Part shown: positions 8,255-15,989 of the stretch, in pieces
Layout of the letters: each line of letters starts with the position of its first letter
How positions within the stretch are numbered: the stretch's first letter is position 1
Assembly (NCBI GenBank): GCA_964569425.1
Contig: CAZMVD010000095.1
Span: forward strand, 1 to 16,393
DNA length: 16,393 bases
Direction of reading: 5' to 3'
Origin: JACQXM01 sp964569425
GTDB lineage: Bacteria; Planctomycetota; Phycisphaerae; UBA1845
Position numbers and translations under genes: made by a program
The notes under the pieces: model-generated
The model's input: only the letters and a program-made list of their open reading frames with translations
Told to the model about the DNA's origin: nothing
Database searches by the model: none

Positions 8255-10414
8255 TCAGGTCTGGGTGTCCTGATACTCACTCTCGAATCCGTAGCCGTAA
8301 CCATACCCGTACGGCACGCGCCGCGGATCGACGCCGTTGAGTATCGCCCCGACAATGGTGCTGCCCACCGAGGTCAGTTGCCGCTGGGCCGCCTCCGCCT
8401 CCTCGCGGCAAGACTGACCCGCACGCAGCACCAGCACCACCTCGTCGACCAGGGTCGCCAGCAGGGTGGCGTGGCTGTTGGCGAGCACTGGCGGGGAATC
8501 CACGATGACTTCGTCGAATCGAGAGAATAACTGTCGCAGGCGCGCCTGCGCCTCGCGATTGGCCAGCAACTCGCCGAACCGCTCGAACGGCTTGCCCGCC
8601 GGAAGGATTTTCAATCGGTTATTCTCGCCATTGCGGATGAGTTCACTCTCGGTTCCCGTTCCATCAAGCAGCTCGCGCAAGCCTGCCTGGTCGGCCATGT
8701 CCAGTTTTCGAGAGACGCCCCGGCGATGATTGTCGGCGTCGATCAGCAGCACGCTTCGCCCGGTCGCCGCCAGGCTCCGTGCCAGGTTGATCGCCATCGA
8801 CGATTTGCCGCTTCCCGGCGAGGGACTGGTGATAAGTCGGCTATGAGTCGGACTCGATGTGGAGGCGGCCAGCAGCGCCGTCGAGATCCCTCTGACCGGC
8901 TCGCGCATGGCCTGGTCCAGGGAGTGCGCGGCGCCATTCGTTCGTGCAACCTGCTGGACGGCGCCCAGGACGCGCATCCCCAGCCGATCAGAAACCTGAG
9001 TGGGATTGCGGAACGAGGTGTCCATGCGGTGACGCAGGAACGCCACAGCGCAGCCCAGCAGGAAACAGCCGAACAGCGCCGCGGCGGCGTACTTCGGACG
9101 CCGGTCGATGTTGGGTTCGCTCGGCGCGCGCGCGGGCGACTTGAGCGTCAGTCGCGGTTGTCGGTTCTGTTCGACACTGACCCGCCAGATCTGGCTCCGC
9201 ACGGCCGTCAGGGCGGCCTCAAGCTGTTCGCGCTCGTGGCGAACATCTTCCAGCACGAATTCCTGTCGCGCCATGGATGACCGCTCGGATAGTGCCTTCT
9301 CCAGTTCTGCCTCGACGACTTTCTCCGTGATTCCCGCGTCGCGGACCTCCGATTCCAGCCGCTGAACTTCCGTAAGCAGGAAGAGCTCCCGCAGTTCCTT
9401 CTCTCGCAAAACGATCTGTTCGCGCAAAGCGGCCTGGAGCTGGGGTCGGCTTGCCACCTCAGGGTGCCCCGGTCCGCGACCGAAGTTCTTGTCGGTCAGC
9501 GAGGACAGTTCGAGCGTTCGGACCTGGTCTTTGAGGGATAGCAGCAGCGGGTCGCGCGCCGCGTAGTCCCCGAAGCCGGGCAGCGACACCAGTTCCACCC
9601 CTTCCTTTTCCAATTCCGTCCTGATCGCGCGCAATTTCCCTTCGGCAACCGCCCGTACCTTGCGGGCGTCGGTCAACATCCCCTGGTACGTGACCACAGC
9701 GCTGGTGTAGGGATTGGTGTTCTCGTACGGACCGGGCAGTCCGCTTTCCTGCGCAAGCTGTCGCAGTTGTTCGCCCTTCACTTTGAGCCGCGCTTCCAGT
9801 GCTGCCTGCTCGTTTCGCAGCGAACTGAGCGCCAGCTCATCCGCGGCGCGCTTTTCGTCCTCTTGCCGTTTCATGTAGGTCTTGACGATGCTGTTGAGAA
9901 TCACCGAAAGGGTGTCGGGCTGCTGTCCAATCAACGACAACCGCAGCAGTTCCGTGTTGCCGGCCCGCTCCACCCGCAGCATGGACATGACGTTGCGCAC
10001 CGGGTCGCCCGGCATGGCCAGGGGCGGAGCATTCGCCACCTCCGGCGATTCAAGGGCCACCGCGATCAAATCCGGGCTGTAGATGATCCCCCGCTGCGTG
10101 CCGATGTACGTGACGTAGTTCCGCGTGATATCGGATTCGGCATCGCCGGTCATGATCGGCGGCACCACGGCACGCACGTGGACCTGTGCCTCCACCTCAT
10201 ACTGCGGCTCAATCAGCATCCATATCCCCGCCACCGCCGCAGCACCGGTCACCAGGGTAACCAACAGCAACGACACCCAGCGGTACCGTAGCGCCTGGGC
10301 CAGGGAATCTTCCACAGGCGCGGCGCGCAGGCCACCGGGAAAACCGTCCATGGCGGGAATGATCTCACCCCCGGAGGCTTCGTGACTCAGTACAATCTCT
10401 TGAGTGGACTTCAT
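8255..10414 (-). CDS. Polysaccharide co-polymerase / BY-type tyrosine autokinase (Wzc-like)
   Basis: A 719-residue inner-membrane protein that combines a chain-length determinant with a cytoplasmic kinase. A first transmembrane helix lies at about 47-67. A periplasmic Wzz-type region with long coiled coils follows (about 185-270 and 325-415). The second helix is at about 441-460, preceded by a short proline-rich stretch (SPARAPSEPNIDRRPK) typical of Wzz. The kinase holds Walker A SPSPGSGKSS (530-539), Walker A' VLLIDAD (555-561) and Walker B VIVDSPP (636-642). The tail carries a tyrosine cluster, YGYGYGYGFESEY (702-714), the usual place for autophosphorylation. Such proteins control chain length and export of exopolysaccharide through cycles of phosphorylation. 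The A' motif continues DNHRRG where DxRRP is usual, and Walker A has GSGKSS instead of GEGKT; both changes are mild. It starts with ATG 36 bp after the EpsI stop. Confidence 0.95.
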   Translation of the reverse strand: MKSTQEIVLSHEASGGEIIPAMDGFPGGLRAAPVEDSLAQALRYRWVSLLLVTLVTGAAAVAGIWMLIEPQYEVEAQVHVRAVVPPIMTGDAESDITRNYVTYIGTQRGIIYSPDLIAVALESPEVANAPPLAMPGDPVRNVMSMLRVERAGNTELLRLSLIGQQPDTLSVILNSIVKTYMKRQEDEKRAADELALSSLRNEQAALEARLKVKGEQLRQLAQESGLPGPYENTNPYTSAVVTYQGMLTDARKVRAVAEGKLRAIRTELEKEGVELVSLPGFGDYAARDPLLLSLKDQVRTLELSSLTDKNFGRGPGHPEVASRPQLQAALREQIVLREKELRELFLLTEVQRLESEVRDAGITEKVVEAELEKALSERSSMARQEFVLEDVRHEREQLEAALTAVRSQIWRVSVEQNRQPRLTLKSPARAPSEPNIDRRPKYAAAALFGCFLLGCAVAFLRHRMDTSFRNPTQVSDRLGMRVLGAVQQVARTNGAAHSLDQAMREPVRGISTALLAASTSSPTHSRLITSPSPGSGKSSMAINLARSLAATGRSVLLIDADNHRRGVSRKLDMADQAGLRELLDGTGTESELIRNGENNRLKILPAGKPFERFGELLANREAQARLRQLFSRFDEVIVDSPPVLANSHATLLATLVDEVVLVLRAGQSCREEAEAAQRQLTSVGSTIVGAILNGVDPRRVPYGYGYGYGFESEYQDTQT

Positions 10415-10450
10415 AAAGACTCAAATCGACGAGCGAAGGAGCTTCAGACC

Positions 10451-11152
10451 TTACTTCCCAGTACGCGGCAGGCAAGCCAACAGTTCCGGAATCAGCAGGC
10501 CCATAAACTCCTCAATGTCTCTCTCGGCCGGTTCCCAATGGCCGCTTGAAAGAAACGCGGTGACATGCACCTGCGCAAGATAGTGGCCGTTCTCTCCATA
10601 CAGGTGACCCGGCAGATGCCAGTACGTGCCGCGCGATGTCGGCCGCAGAAGACCGCTCATGGCCGCCACAAACCCAACCGCACAACGACTGATTCCCTCC
10701 GGCTCCATTCGAATGAACCGGTGCAGGGATAGGCGCGCTTCGTCGTCCAGCACGCCGGCCACGCGGGGGAACGGCATCTCGCGCACCGGGGCATCGACCC
10801 GCCACCCCCCGGCCGGGTAGCATACTTCCGGACCGTGACCAAGTCCGGTGTTCTCCCGACCCCAATAGCCCACATAGACCAGGAGCCGCCGGCCTCGGTC
10901 GGCGTCAACGTATTCACGTTGGATGTACTCATCGACGCCCGCGGCCTGGAGCACGTCGTCGCGCAGCGGAACATCCCTTGAAGTATAGTTCCCAAGATCC
11001 GAAGGAATCTCGGCAAGAGGTCGTTCGAGTGGGGCGAATGTCAGCGCGGAACCGGCTCTCGAAGCCCGAACCCAGCGGTTCGTTACCCCGGCGACCGCAA
11101 GCAGAACCAGCGCAAGCACAACCACCAATGCCGGTCGGTACGCCGTCTTCAT
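10451..11152 (-). CDS. epsI: EpsI-family exosortase-associated protein
   Basis: A 233-residue protein with one N-terminal transmembrane helix (about 7-24) and the rest presumably outside the cytoplasm. It matches the EpsI (DUF3485) family: YVGYWGREN at 93-101, then GHGPEVCYPAGGW at 105-117, the family's most conserved block (usually HSPEVCYPGxGW), with His106 and Cys111 kept. EpsI proteins are encoded next to, or fused to, exosortases in exopolysaccharide loci; their exact biochemical role is not settled. Here the gene follows the exosortase by 19 bp, supporting co-translation. The ATG at 11152 has only a weak GGCGGA upstream. Exosortase/EpsI adjacency is strong mutual support for both calls. 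Confidence 0.93.
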   Translation of the reverse strand: MKTAYRPALVVVLALVLLAVAGVTNRWVRASRAGSALTFAPLERPLAEIPSDLGNYTSRDVPLRDDVLQAAGVDEYIQREYVDADRGRRLLVYVGYWGRENTGLGHGPEVCYPAGGWRVDAPVREMPFPRVAGVLDDEARLSLHRFIRMEPEGISRCAVGFVAAMSGLLRPTSRGTYWHLPGHLYGENGHYLAQVHVTAFLSSGHWEPAERDIEEFMGLLIPELLACLPRTGK

Positions 11153-11171
11153 GGAATCGATCCGCCGTTTG

Positions 11172-13163
11172 CTAGGCCGTCTCGGCGAGCACAGCCTTTT
11201 CGACGCGATCCCCCGCTTCGACGTCCACGGATGGCGGAACCGCGAGATTCGAAAGGAGCCAAAGCTCCAGGAGGATCATCGACAAGGCGAGGGGCATCAT
11301 CAACAACCCCGCTCCATCGTGGAATACGCCCTGGGCAAGCCAGTCGTAACCCACACTGTAAAGATAGGCGGTGACGACGATTCGAGCAACATTGCAGGCC
11401 AATGCAATGGGAATGCTGGAAATCAGTACCGTAACCCGTTGCCACATCGGACGTCGAATAATGTACGCCACAAGTCCGGTAACGATAAGGAACGCCATGG
11501 CCATACGGAGGCCGTTGCACGCTTCGGCAACCGCAACTCGTTGACCCGCAACCTCCAACACATTGCCGAAGCGCTCGACCGGGATACCCACGATCTCCAG
11601 GATGGTCGCGCCGGCCTGCGCCCCGAAACTCTGGAGCGGAATCATGATAGCGTCATGCACCCGATTGGGTAACGGCAGCATCAGCACCAGGAAGAGAAGC
11701 GGATACAGGAGACGCCGGAAACCGTGCCAGCCGAACAGGGTCATGAACAGACCCCAGATGCACACCACCATGCCGAGATTAGAGATTGACGAGAACAGCA
11801 GATAAGAACCGGCCAGGTTCAAAGTCCAGCCCAGGCAGAACAAGCCGAGACCGGCGGACGAAATCGTTAACCGCAGTCCCTCCCAGGATTTGCGATTGCT
11901 ATAGACCATGTACGCGGCGGCCAACGGCACCAGCTGCCCGGCCCCATAGTCGGCGTTGGTCTGCCAGGTAAACCACAATTCCGCCAAGTTCGACCAGAAC
12001 GCCCAGACGAACGCCACCGCGAGCGTGGCGCCGAACGTGACCATCGAAATTCTGCCGCCGCGCCCGGCGGCTGAAACCGGCGCGGGAAAGCCGGCATTGC
12101 GCGCGGTTCGCCTTCGGCGGCGCGCCGGACCTGCCGAGGACTCGAGCGCCATATCCGCCGCAGGCACCAACTGATCGCAAAGCGAGCTGTCGGCCGGCAC
12201 CACGGTTCCCTTCGGTGCGATGGTACGTACCACCCACGAACGTTCTCCGACCCGGCAATGAGTGCCGAGCACCGTCGGACCGACGACGACCGCACCCGAC
12301 TCAACCCGAACGCCGTGGCCCAGGAGCGTGGGCCCGACCACGCGCGCGTCGGGCGCGATGTAAACGTCACGCCCGCGCCAGATCGTCGGCGCCATGGCCT
12401 CGTAACCTTCGCCTGCGAATTGTTCCGGCGCCAGGTATCGCGTGACGGCGTGCAAGTACGTCGGCCAATCGGCCACCGGATAGGTTTGCCCGCGTAGCGG
12501 CACCGCGCCCACCCGAAGACCCGCAGCTTGAAGCCGCGGAACCAGTTGTTCCTTGATGTCCTGGTAACCGGCCGGAGCGATATGCTCAAGTATGGCCGGA
12601 TCGCAGCAATAAACACCCGCCGGACGCAAGCGCGTTTCCGCGCTGACTCCCGCCCAGACCTGGTGAGGAATGCAGAATATCGTGAGTGCGTTTCCCGAGG
12701 CTTTGTGCTGTTCGATCATCCAGCGCGGATCATCCTCCAGCCATACGGACGCACCGGCCACCAGAATCGGGCCCCCATTGAGTCTGGATTGACAATCCTT
12801 CAAGCATCCCGCCGTTCCGCGCGGGAGGCTGTCCTGCTGAAATTCGACGCGCTCTTGCAGTTCGGCGACTGCGGAGACATGACGCCGATACTCATCGACG
12901 CCGCTGTTGGCGCACACGATGCACCGACGCGCGCCTTCTGCCAGTCGCGTGATTAGCTGTCGAAGAACGGAAGAGCCGGGAAGTGGAAGCAAGGCACGGG
13001 GAGTGCCGCCGGTCCAGGATTCTTCGAGACCGATGCTGCCGGCAAGAATCACTACATCCGCCGCCTGATCACATGACCAGCCGACTGGGATGGCACGAAC
13101 CGCGCGATCGGTTTCGACGAAGCCCTGCACTTCTTCCCTCTCCCGTTCCGGTGCACGATGCAC
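11172..13163 (-). CDS. Exosortase fused to an N-terminal nucleotidyltransferase-like / hexapeptide domain
   Basis: A 663-residue fusion. Residues about 35-245 resemble a sugar-phosphate nucleotidyltransferase: VVILAGSIG at the start, TPRALLPLPG (54-63), RGTAGCLKD (115-123), ILVAGASVWLED (133-144) and DWPTYLHAVTRYL (232-244). Residues about 256-325 are left-handed beta-helix hexapeptide repeats (IAPDARVVGPTLLG and onward), as in GlmU- or Glc-1-P-type enzymes. After a basic linker (345-371) residues about 374-640 form a multi-pass exosortase with PLLFLVLMLPLPN (488-500), EACNGLRM (547-554), NVARI (591-595) and FHDGAG (614-619). The expected catalytic Cys549, Arg594 and His615 are present. Exosortases are membrane transpeptidases that cut PEP-CTERM-like C-terminal signals. 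The nucleotidyltransferase lacks the GxGTR loop and the NGD aspartate (AGA at 136-138), so it may be inactive. The start is GTG, 54 bp from the promoter's -10 box. An internal Met374 could give free exosortase. Confidence 0.93.
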   Translation of the reverse strand: MHRAPEREREEVQGFVETDRAVRAIPVGWSCDQAADVVILAGSIGLEESWTGGTPRALLPLPGSSVLRQLITRLAEGARRCIVCANSGVDEYRRHVSAVAELQERVEFQQDSLPRGTAGCLKDCQSRLNGGPILVAGASVWLEDDPRWMIEQHKASGNALTIFCIPHQVWAGVSAETRLRPAGVYCCDPAILEHIAPAGYQDIKEQLVPRLQAAGLRVGAVPLRGQTYPVADWPTYLHAVTRYLAPEQFAGEGYEAMAPTIWRGRDVYIAPDARVVGPTLLGHGVRVESGAVVVGPTVLGTHCRVGERSWVVRTIAPKGTVVPADSSLCDQLVPAADMALESSAGPARRRRRTARNAGFPAPVSAAGRGGRISMVTFGATLAVAFVWAFWSNLAELWFTWQTNADYGAGQLVPLAAAYMVYSNRKSWEGLRLTISSAGLGLFCLGWTLNLAGSYLLFSSISNLGMVVCIWGLFMTLFGWHGFRRLLYPLLFLVLMLPLPNRVHDAIMIPLQSFGAQAGATILEIVGIPVERFGNVLEVAGQRVAVAEACNGLRMAMAFLIVTGLVAYIIRRPMWQRVTVLISSIPIALACNVARIVVTAYLYSVGYDWLAQGVFHDGAGLLMMPLALSMILLELWLLSNLAVPPSVDVEAGDRVEKAVLAETA

Positions 13164-13216
13164 AACCGCCAGGAGTTGCCCCCTGAGTGGTGACCGCGCT
13201 TAAACCGCGTCATATT

Positions 13217-13244
13217 AGTCTACGCGCGGCCCAACTCTTGTCAA
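13217..13244 (-). promoter_or_regulatory. Candidate sigma70-type promoter of the exosortase operon
   Basis: On the minus strand a perfect -35 box TTGACA (13239-13244) is followed after 16 bp by TAGACT (13217-13222), which matches the -10 consensus at four of six bases. An overlapping TAATAT lies 5 bp further on. A start site near 13210 would give a leader of about 45 nt before the GTG at 13163. A direct repeat of ACCGCG (13193-13198 and 13204-13209, plus-strand reading) sits across the expected start site and could be an operator, but that is speculative. Confidence 0.6.
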
Positions 13245-13557
13245 AGTACGATAATGAATTCCGTTCCTTTTTTCAATAGCCTGTGAATTACAGTCGGACT
13301 GTCTCGGAAGCCCGTCCGGCACAACACGTTATAGCGCATCTGCCGGGATTGTTGACAGCCTCGAGCCGATGCCTTGGTAATCCAGGTAGAGTGCCAATAT
13401 TAACCATGATGACAGTATCGTGCCAAAGTTTCTCGTTTTTCTCGCCCGGTATGCCCATTCTACCACGCTGTTTGTCAGCTATCCGGCTGGTCGTCCCAAG
13501 GGACATTCATACTTTTCACCAGGACCGGAAATTCCCTCGATACGCCCTGTAGGATAC

Positions 13558-13601
13558 GAAAAGCAACCGGCGGCGCCCGCATCTCAGCGGGCACCGCCGG
13601 T
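13558..13601 (-). terminator. Intrinsic terminator after the TadG-like gene
   Basis: On the minus strand a 15-bp stem with one mismatch (arms ACCGGCGGTGCCCGC and GCGGGCGCCGCCGGT) around a 6-nt loop is followed by TGCTTTTC. It lies 32 bp past the stop codon of the TadG-like gene and separates that unit from the exosortase operon. Confidence 0.85.
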
Positions 13602-13632
13602 GGGCTTTCTGCGCCGATGGAGAGAAAGAGGA

Positions 13633-14799
13633 TTAACGCACGATCCGCACGGGTTGATACACGAAGTAGCTCGAACCCGACGCCGGACCAACGAGAACCG
13701 AATCGTCCACGACAATCGCGGGCTGGATGATCAGGTGTTTCGAATTCATCGAACCGGTGAGCTTGACGGACATGATGCGGACGCCGGCGAAGCCCACGAT
13801 GGTATACATCGAGTTGTTCCCAGGGCCGGTGACCGTGGTGAACAGCGGGATGGAGCGCGGCTGGCCAATGATGGCGGCCAGGTCGTCCTTGATGCCGGCG
13901 CTCAAGCCGGTATCGCCATTGAGTTGCAGAGTGCCGTCGGGACCAAGGCGCAACTCGCCGCCAAACCAGGAAAGATCATCGGCGTTGACCCCGTAACGAA
14001 TTTGGCGCGACAGGTCTGCGGTGCTGTTGTTGGGCGATCCGATGTCCACGGTGCCGAAGTTGCCCGGAGGAAGCTGGCCGGCGCCGCCGCCGGGGTAGAG
14101 GTTCAATTCGAACACGCCGTCCGAGCCATTCGCGACGGTGCCGGTGTCGGCATCGTAAGAGTAATTGTCGCCGGTCGTGAAACTGAGGTTGAGCAGGTTC
14201 TGCCATGCGGTCAGGCGAAGGGCGAAGGGCATGAGTCCGGCGCTGCCCGTGGTGTCTGTGACGCGGAAGCCCTCGATGCCGTCCATCGCGGCCGCCGTGG
14301 CGTTCGCTGTCATGCTGGCATTCTGCCGTCCGAAGATGCGTGCGAAGAGCAACTCGATGGGGCCGTTGCCGGTGTCGTCGCGCCGGACCCGCGCGGAAAC
14401 CGCGTTGAAACGGGAGGGATCATCGAAGGCCGGCGTTTCCGAAGCGTCGAACGGATTGCTCAAATAGCCCACGACAATGTCGGAGGTCATGACCTCGGGG
14501 CTGTCGCCATGAACATTGTTGTATCCTGCATACTCGCCGACCTTCACGCGTGCGTCGGCAATGGCGGCTGCGAGGTCGGCCGATCCTTTAAGACGATCGG
14601 GGTTCATCAGACGCATGGCCCCGGCGAGCGCCGCGGCATCGGCCGTGCGCTGCAGTTCGGCGCGGGTGTTGTACATCAGTCCAACGTCGATGGTGAGGGC
14701 GGAAAACGCCAGTATGACGGTTCCGACCACCACGACCAGGGGCGCGGTCACACCGCGTCGCCGATTGCGATAAGTGTGTTTTCCTCGGATGTGCTTCAT
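13633..14799 (-). CDS. TadG-like (Tad/Flp-associated) membrane-anchored protein
   Basis: The chosen start is the ATG at 14799, giving 388 residues, because AGGAG lies 7 nt upstream (14807-14811); a longer frame reaches 14847 but lacks such a site. A basic N-terminus (RNRRRG, 11-16) precedes one transmembrane helix (about 18-40), then LTIDVGLMYNTRAELQRTADAAALAGAMR in pieces: IDVGLMY (37-43) and LQRTADAAALAGA (49-61). That LQxxADAAALAGA block is the hallmark of TadE/TadG-type proteins of Flp pilus and tight-adherence systems. The remaining ~320 residues are extracytoplasmic, rich in Gly, Asn, Asp and Ser, and beta-like. No Tad ATPase, secretin or prepilin peptidase is in the window, so I cannot say it belongs to a pilus. 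Its partner upstream is a secreted protein, and a terminator follows. Confidence 0.85.
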   Translation of the reverse strand: MKHIRGKHTYRNRRRGVTAPLVVVVGTVILAFSALTIDVGLMYNTRAELQRTADAAALAGAMRLMNPDRLKGSADLAAAIADARVKVGEYAGYNNVHGDSPEVMTSDIVVGYLSNPFDASETPAFDDPSRFNAVSARVRRDDTGNGPIELLFARIFGRQNASMTANATAAAMDGIEGFRVTDTTGSAGLMPFALRLTAWQNLLNLSFTTGDNYSYDADTGTVANGSDGVFELNLYPGGGAGQLPPGNFGTVDIGSPNNSTADLSRQIRYGVNADDLSWFGGELRLGPDGTLQLNGDTGLSAGIKDDLAAIIGQPRSIPLFTTVTGPGNNSMYTIVGFAGVRIMSVKLTGSMNSKHLIIQPAIVVDDSVLVGPASGSSYFVYQPVRIVR

Positions 14800-14806
14800 C
14801 ACATTG

Positions 14807-14811
14807 CTCCT
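14807..14811 (-). promoter_or_regulatory. Shine-Dalgarno site deciding the TadG-like start
   Basis: AGGAG on the minus strand, 7 nt before the ATG at 14799. It favours this start over the longer frame from 14847. A small hairpin with perfect 6-bp arms (GCCGGT/ACCGGC, 14825-14842) lies just upstream in the same transcript. Confidence 0.7.
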
Positions 14812-14867
14812 GCGGCCGATGCAGGCCGGTATCAGCACCGGCGGCACTCTTCCCCCAAGATTGTGCA

Positions 14868-14893
14868 GCTCCCCTGCCGCCGACGCGGGGAGC
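14868..14893 (-). other. Small intergenic hairpin
   Basis: Perfect 7-bp arms GCTCCCC and GGGGAGC around a 12-nt loop, between the secreted-protein gene and the TadG-like gene. No T-tract follows, so it may be an attenuator, an mRNA-stability element, or nothing. Confidence 0.35.
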
Positions 14894-14909
14894 CGCGGCC
14901 GCCGTTACG

Positions 14910-15581
14910 CTAGTCCTGGTCGTCAAGGTCGAAGACAATGCGCGGGGTAAAGTCGACCGACAGCAATCCGCTGGTGCCGTATCGGCGGACCTGGGTGATC
15001 ATCAGGCGGTCGACACGATTGGAACCGAAGGTGATCGACGAATTGTCGGCCGAGACGTTTGTGTCGTAGTCATTGAGGAACGGCAGTGCCACGTCGACGG
15101 TGATCAACATGTCCTTGCCGAACGTGCCCCAGGTGGAGGAGACGCCGTTCTTGACTTCGACCTGAAGCACCGCGCCGTCGGTGGCCATCGCCTGGGTCCA
15201 GGAAATGGTTTCGGCGGTGGTGCTGAGCTGGCGATAGCCGACGCTGCGGCTGAGCAAGCGGGTGTCGCCGTCGTAGCTCTGGAGCTGAAGTCCGCCGGAC
15301 ACGAAATCGGGCTGCTCGCGGTAATTCCACAGCACCTGGGCGAAGTACGAGTCAGCGTGCGCGAACGGCGAGATGACGGTGTGAAATTGCGGTGAATCGA
15401 TACCGTCGTCGGGCTCATTGAGGATCAGGACCCAATCCTCTTCGACCTTGACGATCGGTTCGACCCCAAAACCGCTGGAGCGTGCCTGGGGCGCGGTGCT
15501 CAGCAAGACGCCCATGCCCAGCGCGGCGGCGCAGAGCGAGAGCTTGAGACACCTTCTCGATGATGGACCTCTGTGGAACAT
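14910..15581 (-). CDS. Secreted protein of unknown function
   Basis: The chosen start is the ATG at 15581 (223 residues) because AGGAGG sits 8 nt upstream and because it places a classic signal peptide at the N-terminus: basic residues 4-13, hydrophobic LSLCAAALGMGVLLS (14-28), and a likely cleavage near 30-35. A longer frame to 15800 adds an unlikely Arg-rich extension. The mature part is mostly alternating polar/hydrophobic and probably beta-rich, with EEDWVLILNEPDDG (47-60) near the start and DFTPRIVFDLDDQD at the end. I do not recognise the family. There is no C-terminal PEP-CTERM-like signal, no transmembrane segment after the signal peptide and no catalytic motif. It lies 110 bp upstream of the TadG-like gene on the same strand without a strong terminator between them, so they are probably co-transcribed and may act together at the cell surface. 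Confidence 0.8.
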   Translation of the reverse strand: MFHRGPSSRRCLKLSLCAAALGMGVLLSTAPQARSSGFGVEPIVKVEEDWVLILNEPDDGIDSPQFHTVISPFAHADSYFAQVLWNYREQPDFVSGGLQLQSYDGDTRLLSRSVGYRQLSTTAETISWTQAMATDGAVLQVEVKNGVSSTWGTFGKDMLITVDVALPFLNDYDTNVSADNSSITFGSNRVDRLMITQVRRYGTSGLLSVDFTPRIVFDLDDQD

Positions 15582-15589
15582 GCCTTCCC

Positions 15590-15595
15590 CCTCCT
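15590..15595 (-). promoter_or_regulatory. Strong Shine-Dalgarno site deciding a start
   Basis: AGGAGG on the minus strand, 8 nt before the ATG at 15581. It is the best ribosome-binding site in the window and fixes the start of the secreted protein directly before its signal peptide. Confidence 0.8.
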
Positions 15596-15783
15596 CTTCC
15601 CGGCCTGAAAGGACCTGTCGTTGCACAATGCGCGTCGGGTTCCGTCGCACACGAAGGCGGCGCGACGACCGACGAATCGGCGGCCAGGCGCCGAATCGCA
15701 GTGAGTGAACCAACCGTAAGATATCCGGCACGGTGCTGTCCAATGCCGGGGGCAGAAAATGCGCGATGCCTGCTTCTCGGACG

Positions 15784-15800
15784 GTGCCATGGCGTGGCAC
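15784..15800. promoter_or_regulatory. Palindrome copy 1 (GTGCCA-N5-TGGCAC)
   Basis: Perfect 6-bp arms GTGCCA and TGGCAC around TGGCG, followed by TT. With the second copy it forms a near-identical pair whose centres are 62 bp apart. This architecture fits a dimeric transcription-factor operator or a small mobile-repeat remnant. It lies about 200 bp upstream of the secreted-protein gene. Confidence 0.5.
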
Positions 15801-15845
15801 TTGACGGGGAGGGGGCGATAATCGGGCGGCGGGGCGGGAAGTGGA

Positions 15846-15862
15846 GTGCCACGCTATGGCAC
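15846..15862. promoter_or_regulatory. Palindrome copy 2 (GTGCCA-N5-TGGCAC)
   Basis: The same arms around CGCTA, again followed by TT. Read as an inverted repeat, 15845-15862 matches the reverse complement of 15784-15801 at 17 of 18 positions, so the two copies could also pair into one large hairpin. Confidence 0.5.
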
Positions 15863-15989
15863 TTCAGGGGGTGTGGCCGATAAATGTCGCGGGCGGGGAC
15901 GGTGGAGCGCGCGTGCAGGATCGACAGGCGACGGGCGAGGCGAGAGGTGGGCGGCGCGAAGTGGGAAGCGAGACGGGGGTGCGCAAAGG

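Larger units (their letters stand above)
13164..13632. other. Regulatory gap upstream of the exosortase operon
   Basis: This stretch of about 470 bases has no convincing gene. It contains the terminator of the gene to its right, a good sigma70-type promoter for the exosortase operon, and two spaced copies of TTGGCAC on the minus strand (at about 13391-13397 and 13420-13426). Short frames of 72 and 89 codons overlap here on opposite strands but show no family features or ribosome-binding sites. Parts of it are less GC-rich than the coding DNA, as expected of a promoter region. Confidence 0.6.

Noticed and set aside
13283..13552. Overlapping small frames (89 codons plus strand; 72 codons minus strand) in the intergenic region
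   Set aside because: No ribosome-binding site, domain, signal peptide or transmembrane segment; the region is better explained as regulatory DNA.
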